64,000 bases of DNA from Ceratotherium simum simum (GCF_000283155.1 NW_004454181.1:25702174-25766173); one strand, 5' to 3'. Shown: positions 21,801 through 33,732, numbered from the stretch's first letter. Made by a program: numbers and translations. Notes: generated by a model not told the origin, from the letters alone.

Positions 21801-22867
21801 TCAATCCAATGTCAGTAAAGACTCCCCAGTTATCCAGGTGCTGGCCTATGACGCAGATGAAGGTCGGAATGCCGATGTCACCTACTCAGTGGACTCGATG
21901 GAGGACTTGGATGAAGAGGTCATTGAAATCAACCCAACCACTGGTGTTGTCAAGGTGAAAGATAGCCTAGTGGGATTGGAAAATCGGGCCTTTGACTTAA
22001 AAATCAAAGCACAAGATGGGGGCCCTCCTCACTGGAACTCTCTGGTGTCGTTACGACTTCAGGTGGTTCCTAATGAAGTATCCTTGCCCAAATTTTCTGA
22101 ACCTCTGTATACTTTCTCTGCATCTGAAGACCTTCCAGAGGGATCTGAAATTGGTTCGGTTAAAGCAGTGGCAGCTCAAGATCCAATCATCTATAGTCTA
22201 GTGCAGGGCACTACACCAGAGAGCAACAAGGACGGCGTCTTCTCCTTGGACCAAAACACAGGAGTTCTAAAGGTGAGGAAGGCCATGGACTATGAGTCCA
22301 CCAAATGGTACCAGATTGATTTGATGGCGCATTGCCCCCATAATGACACTTACTTGGTTTCCTTAGTCTCTGTCAACATCCAAGTGAAAGATGTCAATGA
22401 CAATAGGCCTATATTTGAGGCTGATCCGTATAAGGCTGTCCTCACTGAGAATATGCCAGCGGGGACTACAGTCATTCAAGTGACTGCCAATGACCAGGAC
22501 ACTGGGAATGATGGCCAGGTGAGTTACAGGCTGCCAGTGGACCCTGGTAGCAATATCCATGAGCTCTTTGCCATTGACAGTGAGACCGGCTGGATCACCA
22601 CACTCCAGGAACTTGACTGTGAAACCCGCCAGACCTACCGCTTTTATGTGGTGGCCTATGATCATGGCCGGACCATCCAGCTGTCTTCTCAGGTCCTGGT
22701 TGAAGTCTCCATTACAGATGAGAACGACAATGCTCCCCAATTTGCTTCCGAAGACTACAGAGGATCTGTGATTGAGAACAGTGAACCTGGTGAACCTGTG
22801 GCCACTCTTAAAACCTTGGATGCTGATATCTCTGAGCAGAATAGACAGGTCACCTGCTATATCACAG
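18809..22867 (+). CDS. FAT2: FAT2 coding exon w9, 4,059-bp giant exon
   Basis: Residues 795-2148. Acceptor 'cttttgttttag', donor gtaagg; phase 1 both ends. Encodes about 12 cadherin repeats without an intron. Canonical linkers begin near 19267 (DENDNAP), 20203 (DTNDNRP), 20809 and 21130 (DINDNPP), 21748 (DENDNPP), 22390 (DVNDNRP) and 22717 (DENDNAP); NVNDSPP at 19609 is near-canonical. Degenerate linkers are VYPSDSSAP (18,967), [26 protein letters not shown] and VPNEVSLP. Giant middle exons of this kind are typical of the FAT1/FAT2/FAT3 genes. No stop or frameshift anywhere. A reading frame continues 37 codons into the intron after the donor and then stops. Confidence 0.97.
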
Positions 22868-22894
22868 GTAAGGATACATCTTGGAATGGAGGCA

Positions 22895-23115
22895 CTGGGG
22901 GCATTGGAAAAAGTCCAGTAAGAGGTACCCTAAGACATGGGTTTAAGTCATGGCTCTGCCACTTATTAGCAGTGTGACCTTAGGTAAATCACTTTACCTC
23001 CCAGGACCTCAACTACTCCATCTATAGACTTGGCATGCCCATCCTCATTCACCTCCCGGGGATGCTGCTAAGATATAACTTGAAAAAGCCCCCTATAAAT
23101 TGGAAAATGCTTTGC
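22895..23115 (+). repeat. MIR SINE
   Basis: 'gtcatggctctgccacttat', 'gtgaccttaggtaaatcact' and 'cctataaattggaaaatgct' match MIR order, plus strand. It starts within about 30 bp of the splice donor. Confidence 0.75.
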
Positions 23116-23324
23116 AAAGAGGATCTCTCATTACTTTAGGTGGAGTAGATAGAATATAAGGGAGATACTGTAACTGTTCTCAGTCAGCTTCTGGGAGATG
23201 GAGGACGCATCAACAGTTGTGTGATCCATGAAAACTGTCAGGTGACTGCCCTTGTAGAGTAGTATTCTGCCTAGAGCAAGAGGTGGAGACTAGAAAGGCT
23301 TCTTAGTCAACCACGGGATCTAAG

Positions 23325-23475
23325 TGTTGGAGTGAAAACACTTCCTTAGATACAGTTCCAGCCTGATTCCCTCATTTCACACATGGGAGAACCAAAGCCC
23401 AGATAAGGAGAGAAACTCAACCAAGGTCACAGTGCAAGCTTGTTTCAGGGCTGGGATTAAAACTACACCCTACAA
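23325..23475 (-). repeat. MIR fragment, reverse
   Basis: 'catttcacacatgggagaac', 'caaccaaggtcacagtgcaa' and 'gggctgggattaaaact' are MIR core read in reverse. Confidence 0.6.
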
Positions 23476-24398
23476 GCTGCTTTCTTCAGTGGATACCTAT
23501 TGCAAACTTTAATTACCCCAATCCCTGCCCAGTGGCTGAACCAGCCAACCCGTGGCCAAAAGAGTTTCTTTACTTCTCAGTGTCCCCCCTCTCCCAGGTG
23601 CCATGTCATCCCATTCCCATAGACATGGCCCTTTGTGCTATCACAGCTGTCTGGTGGAGAGTTAATGAGCCTGAAGTTCCAACCAAGAATCACAGACTCC
23701 TGGAGACAGATCCTGGATCAGAGCTGTTTGAACTATGGAGTCTTAGGGAAATAGAATTTTATCATCTTACAGTATCAGACTCTTAAAAACACAAAAGTCT
23801 TAAAATCTCTGAATAGTAGAATAATAAATGTCAATATATTGTTAACTCTTGGAATCGCTGAATCTTGGAACTCTGGAATTTTAGAATCTCAGGAATCCAT
23901 CTCCCCTATCAGTGGTTGATGTCAAGGAAAGATGACTCAGAAGCAAGCCTAGTGACCCACCTGAACCTCCACTTAGTCTATGTCCTGAGTTGTAAAATAA
24001 AACTGCATAGAGTTTAGTGTTGTACTTCCTATCTTCCACTATTGAACAGATACTAGATACTAGAAGGTTCTCGTATAGAATTGAAATTTGCTTCCCTTTA
24101 ACTTCCCCCAATGCCCTCCAAAGCACAAAAATTAAGAAACCTGCCCCTCAGCCACATATTTTGGAGTGGTGCTTCTCACAGTGATAATTCCATTTAACAC
24201 GAGGCCTTTGAATTCGGAAGAGGCTTCATAACACCGAATAAGTGACTCAGTGTAGAACTGTGGGTCCCTAGTTAAGGGAGGAAAATTTTGCCTTTCCCAG
24301 CAATCCTAAAAAACATGTCAGGTGGGCAGCCACCTATGGCACAAAGTCTGGTTCATTCCTATTGCTCGGCTTCTGGAAACTCTGTTCCATCTTTTTAG

Positions 24399-24595
24399 AG
24401 GGAGACCCCCTGGGCCAATTTGGCATCAGCCAATTTGGAGATGAGTGGAGGATTTTCTCCAGAAAGACGCTGGACCGCGAGCACATGGCCAAGTACTTAC
24501 TCAGAATCACAGCTTCCGATGGCAAGTTCCAGGTGTCGGTCCTCGTGGAGATCTTTGTCCTGGACATCAATGATAATAGCCCGCAGTGCTCACAG
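24399..24595 (+). CDS. FAT2: FAT2 coding exon w10
   Basis: Residues 2148-2213. Acceptor 'ccatctttttag', donor gtgaaa (weak +4). Phase 1 in, phase 0 out. Carries [13 protein letters not shown] with an intact calcium motif, ASDGKFQVS and the canonical linker DINDNSP (24,563-24,583), ending CSQ. Confidence 0.96.
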
Positions 24596-25220
24596 GTGAA
24601 AGACTGCTGAGGGGTGGGGTGGGAGTGGAGGCAATGAAGCTGGCGTGAAGGGCAAGAGGAAGGAGAAGGACTCAGGGGACCATCTCTGGGGCTGGCCATC
24701 ATTGACCATGCCTGCCCTTGCTTCTCCCCAGCCGGCCTCAGACTAGTGCCCTAGGCAGGGATCATTCTAGGGCATTCCTTGGCCCCCACTTAGGGATGTC
24801 ACCAAGCTCTTTAGGACCCATGGTCCATACCTCTCCCCCTACACTCCCCACAAAGGTCCACTTCTCTGCAAAATATATCCAGAAGTAACATAACTTCTAA
24901 TTTCTCCAAACACAGTCAGCTATGCCCAGTGGGAAACTCCCTCCATGCTCAGCTTGTTAGCATGGCTCATTATTATCAAATACATCCAAAGACACCTGCG
25001 CCCAGAGACACCCCGCACTGCCCCCCATGCCCACATATGCATATCCCCCCATCTGCGTGGGTAATACAGACCAACACAGAGACCTTCCTCCAGGTTATCC
25101 ATGTACACAAACGTGCAGACAGTTACATTTTTGATAAGGGGTATCCTTAGGCAAGGATTCATTTCCTAAGGATATCATATAATTCAACCCTAAATATCCC
25201 ATGGGAACAAATGTTGAGCA

Positions 25221-25223
25221 GTT

Positions 25224-25271
<48 letters not shown>
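25221..25271. repeat. TG dinucleotide microsatellite
   Basis: About 24 TG units, with one TATA interruption near the start. Confidence 0.95.
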
Positions 25272-25484
25272 GGGAGAGGAGCTGTGTTCTTAGAGGGCAT
25301 AAATCGACAATCATTGTCGTGTAGCTTTGCTTTTAAACGTACACTTTTTAAACACAGTAAACAATTTTTAACATTGAGGGGATTTGCTTTATTTCAAGGT
25401 TTGCAGATAAACTTAAACTACTAAGATTTTAATTTTATAACATCTCAAATTAGCATAATTCAAATTTCCATAAAATCCAGCCAT

Positions 25485-25780
25485 TCAGTATATATACATA
25501 AATGCAAACTTATGCATACTCACCCATATACACATACACAAAAGATCATCTACAACTCTATATATACATGCAAATACCTATACATATATACACATAAGCA
25601 TATACCTACATATCCACAACATTCATCCATGTGTATATCCATCCATACATGCAAATATACATATATAACTCACACAAAAATAGTCACATATGTATTTGCA
25701 TATATGCACACTTCAACTAATTTGCACACACATACATACATATGGACACATACCTTGGAACACACAAAAATACACATATC
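25485..25780. repeat. degenerate CA/TA-rich simple sequence
   Basis: Irregular ACATAC, ATACAC and ACATAT words for about 300 bp, giving spurious open frames rich in H, Y and T on the plus strand. Looks like an eroded microsatellite. Confidence 0.8.
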
Positions 25781-26579
25781 CCATCCCCTTTTCTTCCTCT
25801 GTCTTCTACACTCCAACCACAGAAAAGTATAGCAGAAAAAGAGAGCTTGGGTTATCAGGGTGCATGGGAAATATCTTTGCAGGCTCCAAGATGACCACCT
25901 TTTGGGTGGTCTCAGAGGGCAGCCTTTTTGGGGAGAATTGTGGCCACACCTTCTTCCTCTTTTCTCCCAGCCATCCTTCAACCAGCCTGCATCCTCCCCA
26001 TGCTGGGAGAGGCTGGGACCAAGCTCACCCTGGCCTTCCAGAAAGTGGTCAACAGCATGGCTAGAGCCAGGGAAGAGAGGCCTGGGGGCCATCTTCATAC
26101 AGCCCACCCAAGCACCAAACCTCCGCACAGAGCACTAACAGAGATCCATGCTCACCCACACACTGCAGTTCAGAGGACTAGTTTGCTTAGAGGCTGTGCC
26201 CAGAGCCAGCAGCTGTGGGAACATTGGGTTCTCAGGCAGCTCTAGCCTCTCCCCTGTGCCACATCCCCTGCCATGCCATGAAGCTCCCTGCAGAGGACGC
26301 AGGGTGGAGCAGGCTCTGGGGGCCATTGGGGTCCAGACCTGACTCAAATAGCCAAACATTTGTCCTAGGGGTGTGGATATGGGGGTGAGCCTGACAGCAT
26401 GGCCTCACCACAGAGACCAGGGATGCCTGGACTGGAGTGAGTGGCTTGACCTGACACCTTCCAGAATGCCTCTTATCAAGCGCATCTCATCAGCCCCATC
26501 CAGAAGCCTCAAAGGGCCCCTGTGGCGTAGGTTGCAGCAAGTCCTTCTACCCCTGAGTGTGGGCTTTCAAATGGTGGAA

Positions 26580-26846
26580 GCTCTCTCTCATTCTCTGTCT
26601 TTTCTGACTGCTTCTCTTGTCATCCTTCTCCTTGTATTTAATCTCCATTTTCCTTGCAGGTTTCATCTTATTCTCCATCTTTCTGTTCCCTTCCCTCCCT
26701 CTCTCTGCTTCTCTCTCTCTTTTTCTTTCCACCTCTGCTCTCTAATCTCTCGCTCTTCTTCTATCTCCCTCCCTCTGTCACTCTGCCTCTCTCTGGATCT
26801 AAGTATATCTCCCACAACCTCCCTTTTCTTTGTCTTCTCTCCCCAG
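26580..26846 (+). promoter_or_regulatory. extended polypyrimidine tract before exon w11
   Basis: About 265 bp of nearly continuous C/T (ctctctctctttttctttcc and similar) reaching the acceptor 'ctctccccag' at 26,846. A splice acceptor needs only 15-40 bp of pyrimidines, so most of this is excess. It could bind polypyrimidine-tract proteins; that role is inference. Confidence 0.75.
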
Positions 26847-27000
26847 CTTCTCTACACTGGCAAAGTCAGTGAAGATGTGTCTCCAGGACACTTCATTTTG
26901 AAAGTTTCTGCAACAGACTTAGACTCTGATACCAATGCTCAGATCATATATTCTCTGCATGGTCCTGGAGCAGATGAATTTAAGCTGGATCCTCATACAG
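26847..27000 (+). CDS. FAT2: FAT2 coding exon w11
   Basis: Residues 2214-2265. Acceptor 'tctctccccag', donor gtgggt. Phase 0 in, phase 1 out. Encodes [20 protein letters not shown] then [16 protein letters not shown] and DPHTG, a standard N-terminal half of a cadherin repeat. A long upstream open frame on the same strand is intronic pyrimidine sequence, not coding. Confidence 0.95.
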
Positions 27001-27094
27001 GTGGGTTTCCTGAACTGCAGGATCAATTCAAGAACTTATCTACTGAATACCAAGAGCCCAGTGCGATGGTAGGCTCCTTGGAGAAGAAACAGGA

Positions 27095-27320
27095 ATTCAC
27101 TTCTTCATCCATCCATTCACTCAGCAAACATATTTTGGCAGTGTGTGCCAAGCATTCCACTAGATGCTGGGGACATAATCAACAGACTAAGACAAGATCT
27201 GGGTCTTTACAATCTAGTGGAAAGGCAGCCATTGAATCAGTGGTTTGAAATGTGCTGAGTTAAGAAAAAATGCAGGGTGCTAAGGGGAAGTTTGATAGGA
27301 GAACTTGACTTAGGCTTGGA
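27095..27320 (-). repeat. L2-like fragment, reverse
   Basis: 'ccattcactcagcaaacata', 'gtgccaagcattccactaga' and 'tgctggggacataatcaac' read as the reverse of an L2 3' end. Confidence 0.55.
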
Positions 27321-28214
27321 AGAGAGATGAAATAAAACTTTAAAGAAATGTCATTGTATGTGAGACTTGAGGACATAAAGGAGTTAGTCAGGGGGTAAGG
27401 GAGTGGTAGCAATGGACAGTCAAGGTAGAAGGAGAATTCATACAAGGCCTGTGTTTTGGGAAAGAGCACACACATCTGAGGCCCTGATGGAGGGCCAGAC
27501 ACTGGTGCACAGAAGGGGAGGAGAGAGGACAAAGAATGAGGCCCTCAGGGCAGGGGGTCCCAAATCCTACCTTTAGAGACATAGGGGCTTTAGGCAGGTG
27601 AGCGTCAAGGTCAATGTCATGATCTCAAGATGCATATGCTGCAGACTGGGGATAAAACCTCAGTATTATTGTAAGGATCCCAGCAGATCAAGTATATAGA
27701 AGTCTAGCCCAGGTCTGGCGCAAAATAAGAGATCCTTAGATGTGGTTGCCATTGTCATTATTATTCATTAGGGGACAAAGCAGAGAGCCCTGCAGGGTAG
27801 ACCATGAATACCTGGGAGAGGTTGGGCTGTAAGAGTCTTGTGGAGAAGACAGGGTGGGGTCTGCTTCCTTTGGAAGAGCAGCCCCGCAGAGGTGGGATCC
27901 CTGCCTGCTGCTGTAGTGGACTGGGTGGGGATGGGCAGCACAGACGGCCCAGGTCACAGAGGCCAGCTGCCAGCACTTGTCTTGGAACCAGTAGCTCACA
28001 GAATGCCTCGGAGATTCCTGAGCAGGGAGATGGCAGGTGAGAGTGGTGTCCCAGGAAGCTGTCTGGATAGACAGGAGACAACGTTATCCTTCCTGACCCC
28101 GCATGGGCATGCTGAGTCACCCCAGGTAGGTTACCTAATCTCAGTCTGCTGCTGTTTGCTCAGCTGCAGGGTGATCAGTGGGGGTCTTAATAAAAAAACA
28201 AAAAAAACTAGGTG

Positions 28215-28735
28215 GTTTGTCTGAATATGGAAATAATACATGCTCATTGTACAAAAACTCAAACAATGAAGTTGTGTATTACGCAGAAATGGAAAGTCAG
28301 CATAATAACCAGCCCCTCCCTGAAAGATAAGCACTCTTGGTGTATATTCTATCAGATTGGTTTTCCATGCATGTCCAAAATCTCTATATAGAACATTATT
28401 TTGTGACTTGCTTTTTTTCATATAGCAATATCTTGGAGATATTAGCAAAGCAGTACATAAAGCTCTATCATAATCCTTTTTTGGTTGCACAGTATTTTAC
28501 TGTATGGCTAAATCATAATATATTTAATCGGTCCCCTTTTGAAAGACATATAGGATGTTTTCAGTATGTTGTTATTATAAATAATGCTGCAGAGAATATC
28601 TTTACACATATATTTTTATCCTTGGGTTAATTATTCTATAGGATATATTCTTGGAAGTAAAATTGTGGGCCAAAAGATAAACACATTTTATGTTGTTAGA
28701 AATTGCCTAATTGCCCTTTAAAAGTGTTATGCCTC
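28215..28735 (+). repeat. L1M-type LINE 3' fragment
   Basis: 'aataatacatgctcattgta', 'ttgcacagtattttactgta', 'tcggtccccttttgaaagac', 'ataaataatgctgcagagaa' and 'gaaattgcctaattgccctt' are in L1M 3'-UTR order. Same family type as the piece in the first intron. Confidence 0.8.
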
Positions 28736-28987
28736 TTTGTAGCTTGTTGGTGTGGATCTTAAATTGGCGCTGTGGTGGTGGAGTGTGTTTGGGAGAATTA
28801 GAGAGGTGAAAGGGTGTGGAGGGATACAGGCTGAGCTTCTTTCCTAGCCATATCTACACAGAACTGACCCTTTTTCTCTGCGGCAAAACTCTGCGTGGCT
28901 GGGGTTGTCTTGCAGAGACATCTAGAAGGCACATCCTGGTGTAATGTCCCCCAGAGAAAGCTCACCTGCTGTCATTTTTCTGGCCAG

Positions 28988-29221
28988 GAGAGCTGACCAC
29001 ACTCACAGCCCTAGACCGAGAGAGGAAGGATGTGTACAGCCTTGTTGCCAAGGCAACGGATGGAGGCGGCCAATCGTGCCAGGCAGATGTGACCCTCCAC
29101 GTGGAGGACGTGAATGACAACGCCCCCCGGTTCTTCCCCAGCCACTGTGCAGTGGCTGTCTTCGACAACACCACAGTTAAGACCCCGGTGGCCGTGGTAT
29201 TGGCCAGGGATCCCGACCAAG
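28988..29221 (+). CDS. FAT2: FAT2 coding exon w12
   Basis: Residues 2265-2343. Acceptor 'tttctggccag', donor gtgaga; phase 1 both ends. Contains [20 protein letters not shown] with an intact calcium motif, canonical linker DVNDNAP (29,107-29,127), and the start of the next repeat ending ARDPDQG. Confidence 0.96.
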
Positions 29222-29809
29222 GTGAGAAGAAGAAGGACCTTCTGGAGGCATTTCCTCACGGGGTCCCCTTGGGCGAGGGTTTGGCTCTCTGGGTGTTGCT
29301 CTGGGACTGGTAAGGACTGTACCTCCTCGCTGAGGCTACGGACACTTACAAGGGGAAAATATTTGTCCACAAACTGCGTACCTAATGCTATGTGACAAAA
29401 AATTTTGGCAATGTTTGAGGCTGGTATGGGGCATTTCAGCCTCATTGTTTCTCACTGCCACTTAGACCTGGAGCCCTTTCAATCCTGCCATTTAACCTCA
29501 AAGGTATTTTGAATCCAAACATTTAATCTGAAATACACCAATCGGAATTATTCAACTCTGATTAATTTGCCACAAGAAAGGAATTTTTGGCACAAACTCC
29601 ATTAAGCCTATTAAATTCCTTGATCAATTTTCCATACAATGAAGTGGAATCATTTTCAATATTTTACATTTTAATTTTAGTGACATTATTTTCATTAGGG
29701 TTAATTCCTTTCCTTTTAAAATTTACAAGGCAAATTGGATTCATCCCGGAGTATTTGTTCCATATTGTACCAGATATAGCTTCTGCCATCATGAAATGTT
29801 TTATTGTGG

Positions 29810-29872
29810 TTTTGTATATATATATATGACATGTATATATGTGTGTGTGTGCATATATGTGTGTACACATAC
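29810..29872. repeat. TA then TG simple repeat
   Basis: A TATATATATATA run followed by GTGTGTGTGTGCATATATG. Simple sequence. Confidence 0.9.
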
Positions 29873-30844
29873 AATTTTCTTGAGTCAAATTTCATAATTG
29901 AGGTGTAAAAAATGCCCTCAGGGTCAAAGTACCTAGATGAACATAGGATCTGACAATGATGATGATAAAAGTGGGATCAAATCCCCTTGCTTTGTTTGAT
30001 GCCAGTAGAGTAAATTTAAGATTTCCTAGAAGAAGTGAGTTTCAGCTTGGCACTAAAGGAGGTGAGAGATTTTGGAGGGATGCAGGGGTTCTAGGAAGGG
30101 TAAATAGTCAGTGCAAAGGCATCTAATGGCTACAAGGCCCTGCAAATGCTCAATTAGCCAGTGCTTGCTCACCTCCAGGGACAGGAAGCTCCCTACTTCC
30201 TAGGCAGCCCCTTCCTTCCATGGAACCTCAGAGAATTGTCAAGTGCTAGCCATTTGGAGCTAACCCATCAGTCCTAGTCCTAGCCTCTGCATCCCCACAG
30301 ATCTCCTAGACCCTCGCCCTTGACAGCCCTTCCGAGACTGGGAGGTGGTGACTATCTGCTCCGACCCCAAGCTTCCCTTTCTGTGTGGAGGAGCCCTAGT
30401 TTCTTCAATCACGTGTTTCCAGTCCCACCCCTCTTCTAGGACACATCCTCTGGCCTTGCACCAATTTACTACTAACCCTTCAAAACTTATTATTCTAAAC
30501 CAAATTCCACCCAAATATTCCAAATGTGGCCTGACCAGCTGTTCCCTCTCTCCAGAAAAATTATGGTCCCTCCAGAAAAATGCATATATGGGAGAATTGC
30601 ATGGTATGCACATTTAATTTATGTAAATTCAGCCATTCTTATAGGCAGTTCCTGCCACCATTCCACCAAAGGAGTGTATGTCCCCACTCATGTGTGAGAC
30701 GTGAGACTCACTGGGTGAGTCTCAAATGTTGGTGTTCTTCATATACAGTGGCTCCTACACAAGCCAACTGCTTCATCTGGTACACAACCAAAGGAAATAA
30801 TAGAATCTGAGCCAAAGAGGGAGAAACACTGTCTGTTTTGATTT

Positions 30845-31265
30845 ACTAAGAACTTTCCACGAATATTTTTCTTTGACCTTAATTTTGACATAATTATAGA
30901 CTCATAGGAAGTTACAAAAATAGAATTGAGAGGCCCCTGCACCCTTCACCCAGCTTCCCCCAACGGCAGCATCTTAGATAGCTGTAGTGTGAGATCAAAG
31001 CCAGGAAACTGGCATTGGGACATTACTGGTAACTGTACAAGCCCTATTCAGATTTTACCAGTTTTTATATGCATTTGTTTGAATGTGAGCGTGCACATGT
31101 GTTTTGTGTGTATAGTTCTGTGCAATATTATCCCATGTGTGGATTCATGTTACCACCACCACAATCAAAATACGGAATTATTCTATCACAACCAGGGAAC
31201 TAATGATGGGTGGTTTTCATCTTGCACAATTTTCACCGTGTAAGCTGACGTTGGACTCTAACCAG
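30845..31265 (+). repeat. L1M-type LINE 3' UTR
   Basis: 'catagactcataggaagtta'-like start, then 'cacccttcacccagcttccc', 'gatcaaagccaggaaactgg', 'attcagattttaccagtttt', 'agttctgtgcaatattatcc' and 'ttaccaccaccacaatcaaa', the typical L1M order. Confidence 0.85.
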
Positions 31266-31521
31266 CATATAAACATTTTCAGATAATTTTATAGGTTTGC
31301 AGATGCCCTGCCCCCAAGAACCTTTCTACGAGGCCTTGAACCCCCCCAGGCAAGAACCTCTGTGTGGAGACTCTCAATCCTAACACAGCCTGAGCCTGTT
31401 AGCCTTTACTGGAGCCCCCTCCACCACCACCACCCGGCCCTCCTCTGGCTGGAAGATTTGCTGCAGGCAGGGCCAGAGGAGGGTCCCTCAGTAGGAATCA
31501 CGCCCTCGGTCTCCTCCACAG

Positions 31522-31905
31522 GCACCAATGCCCAGGTGGTTTACTCTCTGACGGACTCTGCAGAAGGCCACTTTTCCATCGAGGCCACCACGGGTGTGAT
31601 CCGGCTGGAGAAGCCGCTGCAGGTCAGGCCGCAGGCAGCCCTGGAGCTCACCGTCCGTGCCTCTGACCTGGGGACCCCAATACCGCTGTCCACTCTGGGC
31701 ACCGTCACCGTGTCCGTGGTGGGCCTCGATGACTACCTGCCCCTGTTCCTGAACACCGAGCACAGCGTGCAGGTGCCTGAGGATGCCCAGCTTGGCACGG
31801 AGGTGCTGCAGGTGGCCACCCTCACTCGCCCGGGCACTGAGAAGACAGGCTACCGCGTGGTCAGCGGGAACGAGCAGGGGAGGTTCCGCCTGGATCCCCG
31901 CACAG
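31522..31905 (+). CDS. FAT2: FAT2 coding exon w13
   Basis: Residues 2343-2471. Acceptor 'tctcctccacag', donor gtgaga; phase 1 both ends. GC-rich. Finishes one repeat ([24 protein letters not shown]; no LDRE), with the atypical linker GLDDYLPLF, then most of another repeat ([14 protein letters not shown]) ending LDPRTG. Calcium ligands at this junction are reduced. Confidence 0.95.
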
Positions 31906-32519
31906 GTGAGACAGCGCCTGAGGCAGCGTCCCCATCACAGTCTTGGGGAATGCTGGATTCCTTACATACGGGGCATGTCTGCCCCATGCAGCCCCTCCCG
32001 GGGCAGACCTGCTTTGGTCCTTTCTTTACTCTGCATCTCTCCAGGTGCCAAATCCCTCCTTGCACCCTGGGGCCAGCTTATGTGGGAACCCCCCTTACTC
32101 CCCTACGTCCCCACCCAGGACCCTCCGTGACCCACTCTCCTCCCACAGTTTGCAGCTTCAAAGTCTCAGCTCAGACCCAGCCCCAGGAGGCTGAGGCCAC
32201 CTTCCTTCCTTGGCTGCAGAGGCACAAAGCACTTGCTGGAATCTGGGGCTGAAGCAGCTCAGGGCAAAGCTGCTCGCTTCCCTCCTAAAGGCTTCCCCAA
32301 AACATCCTGGCACCCCTGAATTTCCCCTTATTCTCATGAAGAGAGAGAGAGAACTAGGAAACTGTCTCTTTTCTTTCTTCCTAGCCCCAGAAAAGTCTAA
32401 GTCAGACTCACAGAAGCTCGTGGAAGGGCCTCAGAGGCCGCCCAGGTCAGACCTCGCCCCATGAGGATTCCTCCCACGGTACCCCTGCAATAGTGCTACC
32501 TCCTAAAGCAGCTGCCTTA

Positions 32520-33545
32520 TTGTTGAGCAGTATTTTTTTGAAAGTTTGTATTATGGAGACTTTAAACATACAAAAAAAGAAAGAACAGTATAATGAACCC
32601 CATGTTCCCTCACCCAGCCTCAGTCATCAACACGGCCAGTCTGGTTTCAACTTTACTGTCCCCCCTACATCCATCCTGCACTGAGTTACTTTAAAGCAAA
32701 TCCCAGACATCATGTCATTCCATTTGTAAATACTTCAGTGTGTCTCTCTCAATAATAAGGACTCCTTTTATAAACACAACCGTAATACCATTATCACACC
32801 TAAAAGATAATAATTCCTTAATATTGTCTAATACCCAGCCAGACAGATTATCTCAAAAATGCCTCTTTGAAGTTGGTTTGTCTGTCAACATCCCAAAAAT
32901 GTCCACACTGTGCATTTGTTTTATACACAATATCTTAAGTCTCTTTTAATCTCTAACATTTTCCTCTCCCTCTTTATTTCCCGCTGTCATTTATTTAATG
33001 AAAAACTTGTGTCTCATGTTGGGCAGAATTTTGTATATTTTGGATTGACTACCTGTATCTTTATGATGTCATATAACGTATCTCTCTAGCCTCTATTTCT
33101 TACAAATGACATTTGGTTCAAAAGCCTCCATCAGGTTCAAGGCCAATTTTTTGGCAACGATGCTCCATACACGATGCTGCGCTCTCGTTTGCACAGTGTC
33201 GGGAGGCACATAATGGCTGTTTGGTTCTTTTTTCTGATGTTAAGATTGAGGGTGGGCTCAGGTGTTGTCAGCCTGATCCATCCATTATAGAGTTCTTCAT
33301 CAGCTCTTCTTCTAATGGTTTTAGCAGCCATTGATGATTATTTCCTAGATATATTATTTCACTAGAGGCTGCAAAATGGTGATTTTCTTATTATTCCTCA
33401 TTCATTTAGTAACTGGAATTCTTTTATAAAGAAGAGTTTTCTGCCATTAAATATTTGGTTATCCAGGAGTGGCAAGATAAATCCTTGTTCTTTTCCAGTT
33501 TTCAGAATAATAAATCTATGCCCCTACAATTGATTGAACAACTTT
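32520..33545 (+). repeat. L1 (L1ME/L1MC-type) 3' region
   Basis: 'gaccccatgttccctcaccc'-like start, 'cagtcatcaacacggccag', 'ttaaagcaaatcccagacat', 'catttgtaaatacttcagtg', and later 'ctctagcctctatttcttac'. Orientation and order fit an old L1 3' UTR. Confidence 0.65.
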
Positions 33546-33559
33546 GGGTATTATAAAAC

Positions 33560-33720
33560 TTTATAATCTAAGTTCTGTCCTTTGCTAGCTGAGTGAGCTT
33601 GGGCAGGTCACTTAGCTGTTGGCAACATCAGTTGACTCACCTAGAAAATGTGAATCACACTTGTTCCTGCTCCACAGAGTTATTATAGAACTACATGAGA
33701 TAGATTTAAAAGATATATCA
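33560..33720 (+). repeat. MIR fragment
   Basis: 'gtcctttgctagctgagtga', 'gcttgggcaggtcacttagc' and 'agttattatagaactacatg' follow MIR order. Confidence 0.6.
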
Positions 33721-33732
33721 ATGAAATATTAC

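Larger units (their letters stand above)
22868..24398 (+). other. intron w9-w10
   Basis: Phase-1 intron of 1,531 bp. Two MIR pieces listed. 23,480-24,398 has no named repeat; 23,770-23,900 shows loosely repeated 'gaatct..ggaatc' phrases of unknown origin. Confidence 0.7.
24596..26846 (+). other. intron w10-w11
   Basis: Phase-0 intron of 2,251 bp with a TG microsatellite, a CA/TA-rich stretch and a long pyrimidine tract before the acceptor, each listed. 24,600-25,200 and 25,800-26,570 have no repeat I can name. Confidence 0.7.
27001..28987 (+). other. intron w11-w12
   Basis: Phase-1 intron of 1,987 bp. An L2-like piece and an L1M piece are listed. 27,330-28,200 and 28,770-28,987 have nothing I recognise. 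Confidence 0.7.
29222..31521 (+). other. intron w12-w13
   Basis: Phase-1 intron of 2.3 kb. 29,490-29,810 is AT-rich with an 80-codon hydrophobic open frame that I reject as a gene. A TA/TG run and an L1M piece are listed. 29,880-30,840 has no certain element. Confidence 0.7.

Noticed and set aside
26373..26846. Open frame extending exon w11 upstream through the pyrimidine tract
   Set aside because: It is Ser/Leu/Phe-rich translation of CT-rich intron; the acceptor ctccccag at 26,846 and frame continuity from w10 set the real exon start.
29587..29829. 80-codon hydrophobic open frame in the intron before w13
   Set aside because: Very AT-rich DNA gives F/I/L-rich frames by chance; no start context, no homologue recognised, no partner exon.
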